Program-made: the position numbers and the translations under genes
Source of the DNA: Spirochaetia bacterium
GTDB lineage: Bacteria > Spirochaetota > Spirochaetia > Treponematales > Breznakiellaceae
DNA length: 16,393 nucleotides
NCBI GenBank assembly: GCA_025997675.1
Contig: BNUX01000065.1
Location: 1 to 16,393, forward strand
Reading direction: 5' to 3'
The notes under the pieces: generated by a model
Told to the model about the DNA's origin: nothing
Seen by the model: the letters and a program-made list of their open reading frames with translations, nothing else
Database searches by the model: none
Part shown: piece by piece, positions 10,270 to 16,393 of the stretch
Layout of the letters: each line of letters begins with the position of its first letter
Numbering within the stretch: position 1 is the stretch's first letter

Positions 10270-10372
10270 CTCTATAAGCGCCGAAACCGCCCTCTGCTCA
10301 GACCCAAGGGTCTGTATCGTTACTGCGTGCTTTTCTTGTTTGAGCCTTTCGGCGGTATCAAGCAGTCCCGTA

Positions 10373-13324
10373 TCAGTGTCTCCTGTCTGCCCGTATGGGC
10401 CGCAAATCCGCCTCGCTCACCAGGGCCGGGTCGTCTATGCCGATGGGCAGTTCCCGCCCCTCTTCAACTTCCACATCCTCTTCCTCAAACAGGGGCGCAT
10501 CCATAACCGGCTCCGGGGTCACCGCCAATTCCTCATTCTTCAGCTTTACTGAGATAATCTTGGTAATCCCCGACTCCTCCATGGTAACCCCCAGCAGTGT
10601 TTCTGCGCCGGTCACCGTTTTCTTGTTATGGGTGATGATGATGAACTGGCTGGCGCTACCAAACTCCCGCAGCAGGTGAACAAAGCGGGCAACGTTATCC
10701 TCGTCCAGGGCGGCGTCGATTTCGTCCAGCAGGCAGAAGGGGGAGGGCTTTACCATATAGGTGGCAAAGAGCAGAGCCACGGCGGTCATGGATTTTTCGC
10801 CCCCCGAAAGGAGGGAGATGTTTTCCTGCTTCTTCCCCGGGGGCTGGGCGTATATTTCAATGCCGCATTCCAGCACATGGTTGGGGTCCTGGAGTTCGAG
10901 CAGCGCCTTGCCGCCCCCAAAGAGCCGGCGAAACATATTGTTAAAGTTCCGTTTAATCTTATTGTAGGTATCTATAAATAATTCCGAAGATTCCGCCCGG
11001 ATTTCCTTAGTGATCATTTCCAAATCGTCCCGGGCCTTGGTCAGGTCCGCCAGTTGGCTGGAAAGAAAATCGTAACGCTCCTTGGTTTCCGCAAATTCCT
11101 CCGGGGCCATAAGGTTCACCGACCCCAGGTCTTTAAGTCCCGCCCTGGCCCGGCTCAGGCTTTCCCGCAGTTCCGCAGGGGCCGTAGTAATGGTGAAAAT
11201 CCGCTCCTCAAATTCCATGAGGTCCCGTGAATGGGTCTCCCGAAAATTGTCCTGAATATTCTTAATCTCCGTGTCGGACTGGACCAGTTCCAGGTGAAGC
11301 CGTTCCAAACCTTCCTGCACCTTGGCAAGCTCCGCCATCCGCTTCTTGATGGTCTCCCGTTTCCCCGCCACGTCCCCATTTCGTTTACTGATATCCTTCT
11401 CAAGCTTCTCCAAATCCGCGGTAAGCTGCATCCCCTTCCGCTCTATCTCCACCAGTTCCGATTCCGTATCGGCGATCCGCTCGTTGATTTCCTCAAACCG
11501 CTTGCGGCTTATAAATAGTTCATCCCGGACGGTTTTGAGGAGCCCCTCCTGTCCCGCCAATTCCCGGCGTATAAGCTTGGCCTGTTCCTCCGCCGCCTGT
11601 GCCTGGGTGGTCATCCGCGCCCTGCTTACACGGAGTTCCTCCAGGGTCGCCCGGTATTCATCAATCCTGACACTTAAGGATTCGTTATCCTGCCTGAGAG
11701 AGGCAATCCTGTTCCGGCGTTCCACAATCCCCTCATTAGCCGCCCGGATTTCCGCGTCCAGCGCCCGTTTTTTGGTGATAATCCCCTCGGGGGCGAGAAA
11801 CTCGTCGATAAAGGCGGGGGTACTCTTCCGGTAGCTTTCAAAAAGGGCCCGCACCTTATCCCCGTACCCCGCCGCATCCGACAAAGCCGCCGCAAGCCCC
11901 TCGGCAATGCGCTTCAACTCTGCAGCAGAGAGCAACTGGTCCCGTTCCGCTGCCGCAGCCAGGTCCCTAACCAGGGTTTCCCGGCCTCCTAAGAGGGTCC
12001 GCAGCAAGCCCAGTGCCTCATCCAGGGCCGCCTCGGTGTTTCGCCGCTCCGTAGCGGAGTACCCCGCCTCTTTAAGCCCCGCATCCAGGGCCGCCACAAT
12101 ATCGTCGGTGATGGCCTCCAGGGCTTTTGTATGTTCCGCCCGTTTCCGCTCAAGGCTGTGTATCTCTTCCTCGTTCCGGCGTACATCCGAATCGTTTTCC
12201 CCGATCCGGGCGGCGGCGGTCTGGATATTTTCCTCGAAGGAGGCAATGTTTTCTTCTATGTTAGAGACCTTTTTCTTTAAATCCCGAACCGCATCGTCCT
12301 GTGCTTCGGCATCCTCGATAAGTTCCTCGATCTTTATACCGATAGCCCGTTCCCAGCCCTCGTTCTGCCGGATTGCCGTATTAGTTTCCGCCCGCTGCTC
12401 CGCCAAGAGCTTTGCTTCCTTTTCCCCGGCGTTTTTTTCCATTTGAAGCCTGATAAGATTCTTCTGATAGTCAACGAACTGTTCCTCCATAGAGTTAACC
12501 ACGTCCATGTTTTCTTCCAGAGATTTGTTGACGGCATCAATATCAGCCCTGAGGGCATCCCGGTCTATGGTCCTTTTTTTGAGGTTCTCGTTCCGTTCAT
12601 CCCGCTCATACTTGAACTGCTTCAGCCGAAGAAGCTGAATATCCAACTCAAACTGAAAAATCTCTTCCCGTAAGGTCCGGTATTTCAGGGTTTTATCCGC
12701 CTGGATCTTGAGACTATCGTAGGTTCGCTTCACTTCCCCCAGAATCCCCTCAACCTGGCGCATGTTTTCTTCGGTTTTGGCAAGTTTCCGCTCCGCCTCG
12801 GCGCTTTTTATCTTAAACCGGGTAATTCCCGCAGCTTCCTCAAAGAGATAGCGCCGCTCATCGGGCTTGGAGGACAGTACCTGGTCAATTTTCCCCTGTT
12901 CCATCACCGAATAGGCTGCCTTCCCCACCCCGGTATCCCAAAAAAGCTCCCGGACATCCTTGAGCTTAACCTGATTGGAATTGATGTAGTATTCGCTTTC
13001 CCCGGAGCGGTAGAGCCGGCGCTTAATCTGGATTTCCGCCGAGTCCAGGGGGAGCCGCCCGGACTCATTCTCCAGGGTCAGGGCCACCTCCGCCACATTC
13101 AGGGCCTTCCGGCTTTCGGTACCGTTAAAGATGACGTCCTCCATCTTTTCGGCCCGCATAGCCTTGGACGCCTGTTCCCCCAGGACCCACTTGATGGCAT
13201 CCACCACATTGGACTTACCACACCCGTTAGGCCCCAAAAGGGCGGTGATCCCATCGGCAAACTCAACCCTGGTCCGGTCGGCAAAGGATTTGAAACCAAA
13301 TATGTCTAAGCTTTTAAGAAACAA
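10373..13324 (-). CDS. smc: SMC chromosome-segregation ATPase, short and apparently without hinge
   Basis: 983 aa, about 170-200 shorter than usual bacterial SMC. It is the core ATPase of the complex that organises and separates chromosomes. Head motifs are intact: Walker A GPNGCGKS (31-38), VMEQGKIDQVLSSKPDERR..FEEAAGI (140-166), signature LLSGGEKS (838-845), Walker B FCLLDEIDAALDE (863-875) and ITHN (897-900). Coiled-coil arms lie at about 165-400 and 520-715. Between them, about 400-520 is an Ala/Leu-rich helical region with no recognisable hinge (no GG-containing hinge fold or dimer motif), which accounts for the shortness. After the head comes an acidic tail (about 930-983, LFEEEDVEVEEGRELP). 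The start is TTG, with GAGG at 13332-13335, 7 nt upstream; no in-frame ATG precedes it. scpA and scpB are not in the window. Confidence 0.93.
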   Translation of the reverse strand: MFLKSLDIFGFKSFADRTRVEFADGITALLGPNGCGKSNVVDAIKWVLGEQASKAMRAEKMEDVIFNGTESRKALNVAEVALTLENESGRLPLDSAEIQIKRRLYRSGESEYYINSNQVKLKDVRELFWDTGVGKAAYSVMEQGKIDQVLSSKPDERRYLFEEAAGITRFKIKSAEAERKLAKTEENMRQVEGILGEVKRTYDSLKIQADKTLKYRTLREEIFQFELDIQLLRLKQFKYERDERNENLKKRTIDRDALRADIDAVNKSLEENMDVVNSMEEQFVDYQKNLIRLQMEKNAGEKEAKLLAEQRAETNTAIRQNEGWERAIGIKIEELIEDAEAQDDAVRDLKKKVSNIEENIASFEENIQTAAARIGENDSDVRRNEEEIHSLERKRAEHTKALEAITDDIVAALDAGLKEAGYSATERRNTEAALDEALGLLRTLLGGRETLVRDLAAAAERDQLLSAAELKRIAEGLAAALSDAAGYGDKVRALFESYRKSTPAFIDEFLAPEGIITKKRALDAEIRAANEGIVERRNRIASLRQDNESLSVRIDEYRATLEELRVSRARMTTQAQAAEEQAKLIRRELAGQEGLLKTVRDELFISRKRFEEINERIADTESELVEIERKGMQLTADLEKLEKDISKRNGDVAGKRETIKKRMAELAKVQEGLERLHLELVQSDTEIKNIQDNFRETHSRDLMEFEERIFTITTAPAELRESLSRARAGLKDLGSVNLMAPEEFAETKERYDFLSSQLADLTKARDDLEMITKEIRAESSELFIDTYNKIKRNFNNMFRRLFGGGKALLELQDPNHVLECGIEIYAQPPGKKQENISLLSGGEKSMTAVALLFATYMVKPSPFCLLDEIDAALDEDNVARFVHLLREFGSASQFIIITHNKKTVTGAETLLGVTMEESGITKIISVKLKNEELAVTPEPVMDAPLFEEEDVEVEEGRELPIGIDDPALVSEADLRPIRADRRH

Positions 13325-13341
13325 TGCATAACCTCGACCTA

Positions 13342-13371
13342 TTTATAACACGGCAGGGGGGGGTGTGAAAA
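13342..13371 (-). promoter_or_regulatory. Possible smc promoter in a G-rich gap
   Basis: In the 82-bp gap between the ATPase and smc, the minus strand reads TTTTCA (13371-13366), an 18-nt spacer, then TATAAA (13347-13342). These match sigma-70 hexamers at 4 and 5 of 6 positions. Transcription would start near 13335, almost at the GAGG ribosome-binding site, giving a very short leader. The spacer contains a run of eight C on the minus strand, and a further six-G run lies upstream at 13375-13380. Such tracts can slip, but that is only a suggestion. Confidence 0.35.
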
Positions 13372-13406
13372 GGGAGGGGGGAAAACCATGCAGGGAACAC
13401 AGGGTG

Positions 13407-14714
13407 CTACATATCCTCCAGCGACAAACACCGTCCCTCAATCTCGTATCCCGGCAGCACCTTCTCTTTAAGCCGTCCTATCTTAGCTGCCAGCAGGGCA
13501 GGCTTGTATTTTTCCCGCTGCCGCTTAACCTCTATCGCTAGGGCATGGTCTTTTTCCATTCCCAGGGCTACGATATCAATCTCGTACTGATCTCCCTTAG
13601 GCTCCCACCAGGAACCGATGTCCCGGTAATTCTGACTTTCCGCAAGTTGCTGCCGGAAGTACCGTTCCAGTATCCTCCCGGAGTAGGTCGTATAGTCATC
13701 CTTAATTATGGAGCAGAGGCCGGTAAAGTTTTTTATTTCAATCATGGAGCGGTACCGGTCAAAATAATTGAACCAGAATTGCAGAAAATTATCGGCAATC
13801 TCGTACCGTACCGCCTGGGTACCTTCCTTTGCCAGAATCGGCCGCCGCCGGACAAGGATGTTGTAATCTTCTATCAGCCGCTTTATCTGGCCGCCGATGC
13901 TCTTATCCCCCAGAGTGGCCGCTATCTCCGGCTGGGTATTGCGCCCCCCCGCTACCGCATCCAGAATCGAAAAATAAACCCCGTAATTCTTCCCGAATTC
14001 CTCAATAAGCAGGTACTTCCCCTCCTCAATAAAGGGCGAATTATCCCGGACCATAAAATCGATCATCCCCGGTATACTCAAACCATCGGAGCTCCGGTTA
14101 AGGTTGTCACAAAGCATTTCCACATATTTGGGAATACCGCCGGTAAAGGCATAGAGCGCCAAAAGCTCATCATTGCTGTACTGCGGCCGGTGATCCTTCA
14201 CTATTTTTTTGATTGTTTCCAGATCAAATGCCGAAAGTTTGATGATATTGTCCGCCCTGCCGAAAAGGGGTTCCTTAGAATCCTGCCCGCAGAGAATCAG
14301 ATGCATCCGGCTGCGGTCCTTGTACTGATCCCACAAATGCTGCATATCGTGATAAACCGATGGGTTGATATTCAGAAATTCCTGGAATTCGTCAATTACC
14401 AGGGTAAAGGGCTGCCGGACGGCGAGGTCCATAAGATATTGAAACAGGACCTGGAAACGGTGGATGCCTTCGGGTATAAAGACATTGAGCGCCTTGGCAA
14501 TAGTATCCGTGAATTCCCCGCAAATGGCGGCCTCGTCCTTGCGTCCCACAAAAAGATATGCCGTGGGAGTCTGTGCGGTTGCCCTCATGATAAGGCTGGT
14601 CTTGCCGATACGCCGCCGCCCGATTATGACGGTCATCCGGGAATGTTCTGTAAATGCCAGTTCCCGGATACGGTTTAGCTCTTCGATTTCTTTTGTCCGG
14701 TTGTAGAATTGCAT
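13407..14714 (-). CDS. AAA-type ATPase with DUF234/PD-(D/E)XK-like C-terminal domain
   Basis: 435 aa from the ATG at 14714, chosen because AAGGA (14724-14728) lies 9 nt upstream. An in-frame TTG 27 nt earlier would add nine residues and lacks such a site. The P-loop domain has Walker A GRRRIGKTS (32-40), Walker B LVIDEFQEF (105-113) and a sensor-like ILCGQDS (140-146). A winged-helix-like segment lies at about 240-295 (TQPEIAATLG..IKRLIEDYNILVRR). The C-terminus has Asp380 (YEIDIVAL) and Glu395-Val-Lys397 (AIEVKRQ), the spacing of a PD-(D/E)XK nuclease fold, as in DUF234 ATPases best known from archaea and some bacteria. The function of this family is not settled; a DNA-acting mobile or defence-related ATPase is an inference. 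It is preceded by an operator-like region and lies upstream of smc on the same strand. Confidence 0.88.
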   Translation of the reverse strand: MQFYNRTKEIEELNRIRELAFTEHSRMTVIIGRRRIGKTSLIMRATAQTPTAYLFVGRKDEAAICGEFTDTIAKALNVFIPEGIHRFQVLFQYLMDLAVRQPFTLVIDEFQEFLNINPSVYHDMQHLWDQYKDRSRMHLILCGQDSKEPLFGRADNIIKLSAFDLETIKKIVKDHRPQYSNDELLALYAFTGGIPKYVEMLCDNLNRSSDGLSIPGMIDFMVRDNSPFIEEGKYLLIEEFGKNYGVYFSILDAVAGGRNTQPEIAATLGDKSIGGQIKRLIEDYNILVRRRPILAKEGTQAVRYEIADNFLQFWFNYFDRYRSMIEIKNFTGLCSIIKDDYTTYSGRILERYFRQQLAESQNYRDIGSWWEPKGDQYEIDIVALGMEKDHALAIEVKRQREKYKPALLAAKIGRLKEKVLPGYEIEGRCLSLEDM

Positions 14715-14732
14715 AGTTCCGTATCCTTTTTT

Positions 14733-14779
14733 AGTTACCAATATAACAGTTACGGTGGTAATAGTTACCGCTGTAACTA
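14733..14779 (-). promoter_or_regulatory. Promoter with overlapping AGTTAC operator repeats for the ATPase gene
   Basis: On the plus strand, AGTTAC occurs at 14733-14738, 14748-14753 and 14763-14768, exactly 15 bp apart. The last copy forms a palindrome with GTAACTA: TAGTTAC at 14762-14768, 4 nt, GTAACTA at 14773-14779. On the minus strand TATATT (14745-14740) is a plausible -10 box; 17 nt upstream the -35 position falls on GTAACT (14768-14763), a poor match. The repeats therefore sit at -35, in the spacer and near the start site, the arrangement of a repressor or activator target. The protein that binds is unknown. Confidence 0.5.
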
Positions 14780-14953
14780 GAGGATAATGGATAAAGATTG
14801 CCCGGTCAAGGAGATTATACGCCCGCCGCTTATGTTTCCAGGGAGTCCTGGACTGGTTTCTGCGCTAAGGCTTTCCGCTTGTCCGCCGTCTGACGCGACG
14901 GATCGTCCGCCCAACGGCAGTTCACCCCCCATTTGAGAAAGTACTGTCCAGCA
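14780..14953. other. Gene-free stretch between the operator region and the tandem array
   Basis: I see no supported gene here. A minus-strand frame from the array runs through to a stop at 14830-14832 (ending QKPVQDSLET) with ordinary-looking composition, but it has no start or ribosome-binding site of its own outside the repeats. A minus-strand TATAAT at 14819-14814 could be a second -10 box for the ATPase gene, but has no good -35 partner. Confidence 0.3.
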
Positions 14954-15120
14954 GCTAAAAACATGTTTTTAGCGGTGATAAACATGTTTTTAGCGGTGAT
15001 AAACATGTTTTTAGCGGTGATAAACATGTTTTTAGCGGTGATAAACATGTTTTTAGCGGTGATAAACATGTTTTTAGCGGCGATAAACATGTTTTTAGCG
15101 GCGATAAACATGTTTTTAGC
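14954..15120. repeat. 21-bp tandem array with phased palindromes (7 full units plus a partial eighth)
   Basis: Units begin at 14960, 14981, 15002, 15023, 15044, 15065 and 15086, with a 14-nt partial unit from 15107. Each has the 10-bp palindrome AAACATGTTT followed by TTAGCGG(T/C)GAT. The first five units carry T at the variable position and the next two carry C; otherwise they are identical, pointing to recent duplication. At the left edge the palindrome is extended to a perfect 20 bp, GCTAAAAACATGTTTTTAGC (14954-14973). A 21-bp period is two turns of B-DNA, so every palindrome faces the same side. Because 21 is divisible by three, open frames run through the array on both strands (heptapeptides such as NMFLAVI and KNMFITA), which are probably by-products. 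There are no unique spacers, so it is not CRISPR. Confidence 0.95.
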
Positions 15121-15142
15121 GCCGAAAGACTGCCACCGGTGA

Positions 15143-15369
15143 ACCGTTGGTTCGCTTCCAATCTCTTTTAGGTTTGATGCCCTGGAGGCCGGTATTGCGC
15201 CTTTCATGCAGGCATGGCTGGTCTTTATCACCCCCAATTCCGGGAAGGTTGACCGGGACAACATGACTGAAGAACAGCGGGGGTCCTGCATGGGTTCTGG
15301 GCGCGCTGGGTAACCAATGCAAACGAGGAAGGCAACTGGGGCGATATGTACCCGGTGTATTTTACGTAG
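15143..15369 (+). pseudogene. Frameshifted 3' remnant of a gene, family unnamed
   Basis: One plus-strand frame, open after a stop at 15140-15142, gives a protein-like stretch (FDALEAGIAPFMQAWLVFIT, then NSGKVDRDNMTEEQRG) and ends at 15311-15313. A second frame takes over near 15280-15290 and gives FWARWVTNANEEGNWGDMYP, then VYFT and a stop at 15367-15369. Read together they look like the C-terminal part of one protein broken by a single frameshift, with the N-terminal part missing or replaced by the tandem array. From memory the two pieces resemble the end of a family of roughly 200-residue uncharacterised proteins in Treponema and Bacteroidetes, with a helical N-terminus and a W..A....G.W ending; I cannot confirm this. 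The strong terminator 30 nt downstream, in the same orientation, fits a once-functional gene. Confidence 0.5.
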
Positions 15370-15399
15370 ACTGGATAAGTCACCACAGACTACGTGGAG

Positions 15400-15430
15400 C
15401 GCCCGGTTTAGATAGACCGGGCGTTTTTTT
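15400..15430 (+). terminator. Strong intrinsic terminator
   Basis: A perfect GC-rich 8-bp stem, CGCCCGGT at 15400-15407 and ACCGGGCG at 15416-15423, with an 8-nt loop, is followed at once by seven T (15424-15430). It reads on the plus strand and lies 30 nt after the end of the gene remnant, so it is probably that gene's surviving terminator. It would also shield the downstream cassette from upstream transcription. Confidence 0.9.
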
Positions 15431-15468
15431 GGGGGGTGGTTGGTGAGTGAAGGTTGCGTATATATGTA

Positions 15469-15486
15469 GTTATGTGCAATACGCCC
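15469..15486 (+). repeat. Left copy of the 18-bp inverted repeat
   Basis: GTTATGTGCAATACGCCC. Its reverse complement recurs at 16376-16393 with 17 of 18 bases identical (A/G at position 11). Extending inward to 22 bp gives 19 of 22. It starts 38 nt after the T-tract of the intrinsic terminator. Confidence 0.9.
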
Positions 15487-15561
15487 TAACCTGTGTACGC
15501 AAAAATTATGCCAAGATTTAATGAAAAATCAAAAACCCTATAAAATATTTTCTAACGCCTC

Positions 15562-15589
15562 TTGACACTACGATAATATTGTGTAATTA
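15562..15589 (+). promoter_or_regulatory. Sigma-70-type promoter for the nuclease-like gene
   Basis: A perfect TTGACA at 15562-15567 is followed after 16 nt by TAATTA (15584-15589); shifting by one gives AATTAT at the ideal 17-nt spacing. Transcription would start near 15596, just ahead of GGGAG at 15603-15607, so the leader is short. The promoter lies inside the inverted repeats, so the cassette carries its own expression signal. Confidence 0.65.
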
Positions 15590-15614
15590 TTGAAAAATAA
15601 AAGGGAGATGTCTT

Positions 15615-16361
15615 ATGATTTATTCAGACAATGACAACGATGTAATAAAGAGCATGGAAGATTGGCAACGGATTTTCACAAACACCAAAAAAGAGAAGCA
15701 TTGGAAGGAAGGGCGTAGTGCCTATTCGATAGCCAATTTTATGCTTAATTGCAATGGCGAAGAAAAGCTGGTGAATTCATTAAAAATAGCTCTTAATATG
15801 AACATCCATTTTGATAAAGCCACTCCTGAACTTGAAGTGCGTTTTGATAGTTTTGGTCATGGACGGGAACATGATCTGGGTATCTGGGGTCATACAGATG
15901 ATAATAAAAAAGTTTTTATTGGCATTGAGTCAAAAGTTGATGAACCTTTTGACGATACTATAGGCGAAGAATACCTTGAGGGAAAAGCCAATGAATTAAG
16001 TGGCGAAAGGACAAATAAAGTCTTGAGAATTGAAAATTTGTTAAAAAAATCAATCGTTAAAATAACTAAAAAAACCTTTGATTTAAGGTATCAACTATTA
16101 ACCGCTGTTTTTGGAACTATTGCTGCCGAAGATAACGGGGTAAAAGCTGATTATTCGATAATGGTCATTATTGTTTTTAAAACAAAATTATATGACGATG
16201 AAAAGGGTAAACAAAACTACAAAGATTTCTGTAATTTTATCAAGGAAGTCCCCGCAATGGAACTTAATAAAAATGACAGTTCCGAGGCTTATTCCTTAAA
16301 AATAGACAACAAGGATTTAGACCTTGTTTATTTAACATTTCAGAGTCCGATAGAAAAATAA
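15615..16361 (+). CDS. PD-(D/E)XK restriction-endonuclease-like protein (DUF6946/PGN_0703-like)
   Basis: 248 aa, cytoplasmic. The N-terminus has WQRIF...KEKHWKEGRSAYSIANF (residues 17-42), matching the pattern 'W...KHWK.G.SA..LA' of the DUF6946/PGN_0703 putative restriction endonuclease group. The catalytic centre follows: Asp87 in REHDLGIWG and Glu105-Ser-Lys107 in FIGIESKVDEPF, a D...ExK arrangement. About 120-248 is mixed alpha/beta (LRYQLLTAVFGTIAAE, YSIMVIIVFKTKLYDD). Family assignment is from memory of motifs; nuclease activity is inferred and no methyltransferase lies nearby. The ATG has GGGAG 7 nt upstream. AT-rich codon use differs sharply from the neighbours, and the gene is enclosed by inverted repeats, both pointing to transfer. 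No terminator is visible after it. Confidence 0.8.
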   Translation: MIYSDNDNDVIKSMEDWQRIFTNTKKEKHWKEGRSAYSIANFMLNCNGEEKLVNSLKIALNMNIHFDKATPELEVRFDSFGHGREHDLGIWGHTDDNKKVFIGIESKVDEPFDDTIGEEYLEGKANELSGERTNKVLRIENLLKKSIVKITKKTFDLRYQLLTAVFGTIAAEDNGVKADYSIMVIIVFKTKLYDDEKGKQNYKDFCNFIKEVPAMELNKNDSSEAYSLKIDNKDLDLVYLTFQSPIEK

Positions 16362-16375
16362 AGATATAAAAGTAC

Positions 16376-16393
16376 GGGCGTACTGCACATAAC
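16376..16393 (-). repeat. Right copy of the 18-bp inverted repeat
   Basis: GGGCGTACTGCACATAAC, the reverse complement of 15469-15486 with one mismatch, starting 14 nt after the stop of the nuclease-like gene and reaching the window edge. It overlaps a local palindrome, AGTACG-GG-CGTACT (16371-16384), which could form a tight hairpin but has no T-tract. Confidence 0.9.

Larger units (their letters stand above)
15469..16393 (+). mobile_element. Putative inverted-repeat-bounded AT-rich cassette carrying one nuclease-like gene
   Basis: An 18-bp inverted repeat (17 of 18) brackets about 925 bp. The interior is clearly AT-rich, unlike the GC-rich genes to the left, and holds one gene with its own promoter. 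There is no transposase or integrase inside, so it would move only with help in trans. The right repeat ends on the last base of the window, so its full length and any target duplication cannot be seen. It could be a MITE-like cargo element or some other cassette type. Confidence 0.55.

Noticed and set aside
13545..14678. Plus-strand open frame of 377 codons
   Set aside because: Antisense to the ATPase gene, whose motifs are clear on the minus strand.
14954..15120. CRISPR array
   Set aside because: Units are adjacent copies of 21 bp with no unique spacers, and no cas genes are present.
14933..15142. Plus-strand open frame of 69 codons (NMFLAVI heptads)
   Set aside because: Made almost wholly of the repeat and lacks a start signal; same explanation as the minus-strand frame.
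14830..15291. Minus-strand open frame of 153 codons through the array (AKNMFIT heptads)
   Set aside because: The 21-bp unit keeps several frames open on both strands. The upstream half is antisense to the gene remnant, and I see no ribosome-binding site.
15451..15492. Integron attC site at the left end of the cassette
   Set aside because: AGGTT...AACCT forms an imperfect palindrome, but the core triplets face the wrong way (GTT first, AAC last), and the two cassette ends are inverted rather than direct repeats. The sequence past 16393 would be needed to reopen this.

Overview
The window looks like chromosomal DNA from a spirochaete, most likely a Treponema of the termite-gut type. This is inferred from gene style, not from a database match. 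Supporting signs are a spirochaete-type lipobox (FVSC) on a proline-rich OmpA-like lipoprotein, several secreted beta-rich envelope proteins in a row, a membrane class III nucleotide cyclase, frequent TTG/GTG starts, and short or overlapping gene junctions. The core (about 57-14714) has uniform, moderately GC-rich coding sequence. The right end (from about 15469) is clearly AT-rich and looks acquired.

Layout. (1) 57-1352, minus: an OmpA-like lipoprotein with a hairpin after its stop. (2) 1484-8689, plus: six tightly packed genes: a DUF362/ferredoxin protein, enolase (with its own probable promoter inside the preceding gene), a small outer-membrane barrel candidate, a HAMP plus class III adenylate/guanylate cyclase, and two secreted proteins with outer-membrane-like C-termini. 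The last four junctions are 39 nt or overlap by 4-7 nt, so they look co-transcribed. (3) 8686-14714, minus: a membrane-anchored coiled-coil protein, an SMC protein that appears to lack the usual hinge, and an AAA-type ATPase fused to a PD-(D/E)XK-like (DUF234-type) C-terminus. The plus and minus clusters meet tail to tail with overlapping stop codons.

(4) 14715-15614 is a 900-bp stretch with no intact gene but much structure: a promoter/operator region with AGTTAC repeats every 15 bp and a palindrome; a 21-bp tandem array (7 full units plus a partial eighth), each unit carrying the palindrome AAACATGTTT; a frameshifted gene remnant; and a strong intrinsic terminator. (5) 15469-16393 is an AT-rich cassette bounded by an 18-bp inverted repeat (17 of 18 match) around one promoter-driven gene for a PD-(D/E)XK, restriction-endonuclease-like protein (DUF6946-like).

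How the genes may work together: the plus operon joins glycolysis (enolase) with a cyclic-nucleotide signalling protein and envelope proteins. The minus cluster is centred on chromosome structure (SMC plus a membrane coiled-coil partner candidate). The most unusual parts are the hinge-less SMC with its overlapping downstream reading frame, the phased palindrome array, and the inverted-repeat-bounded nuclease cassette.
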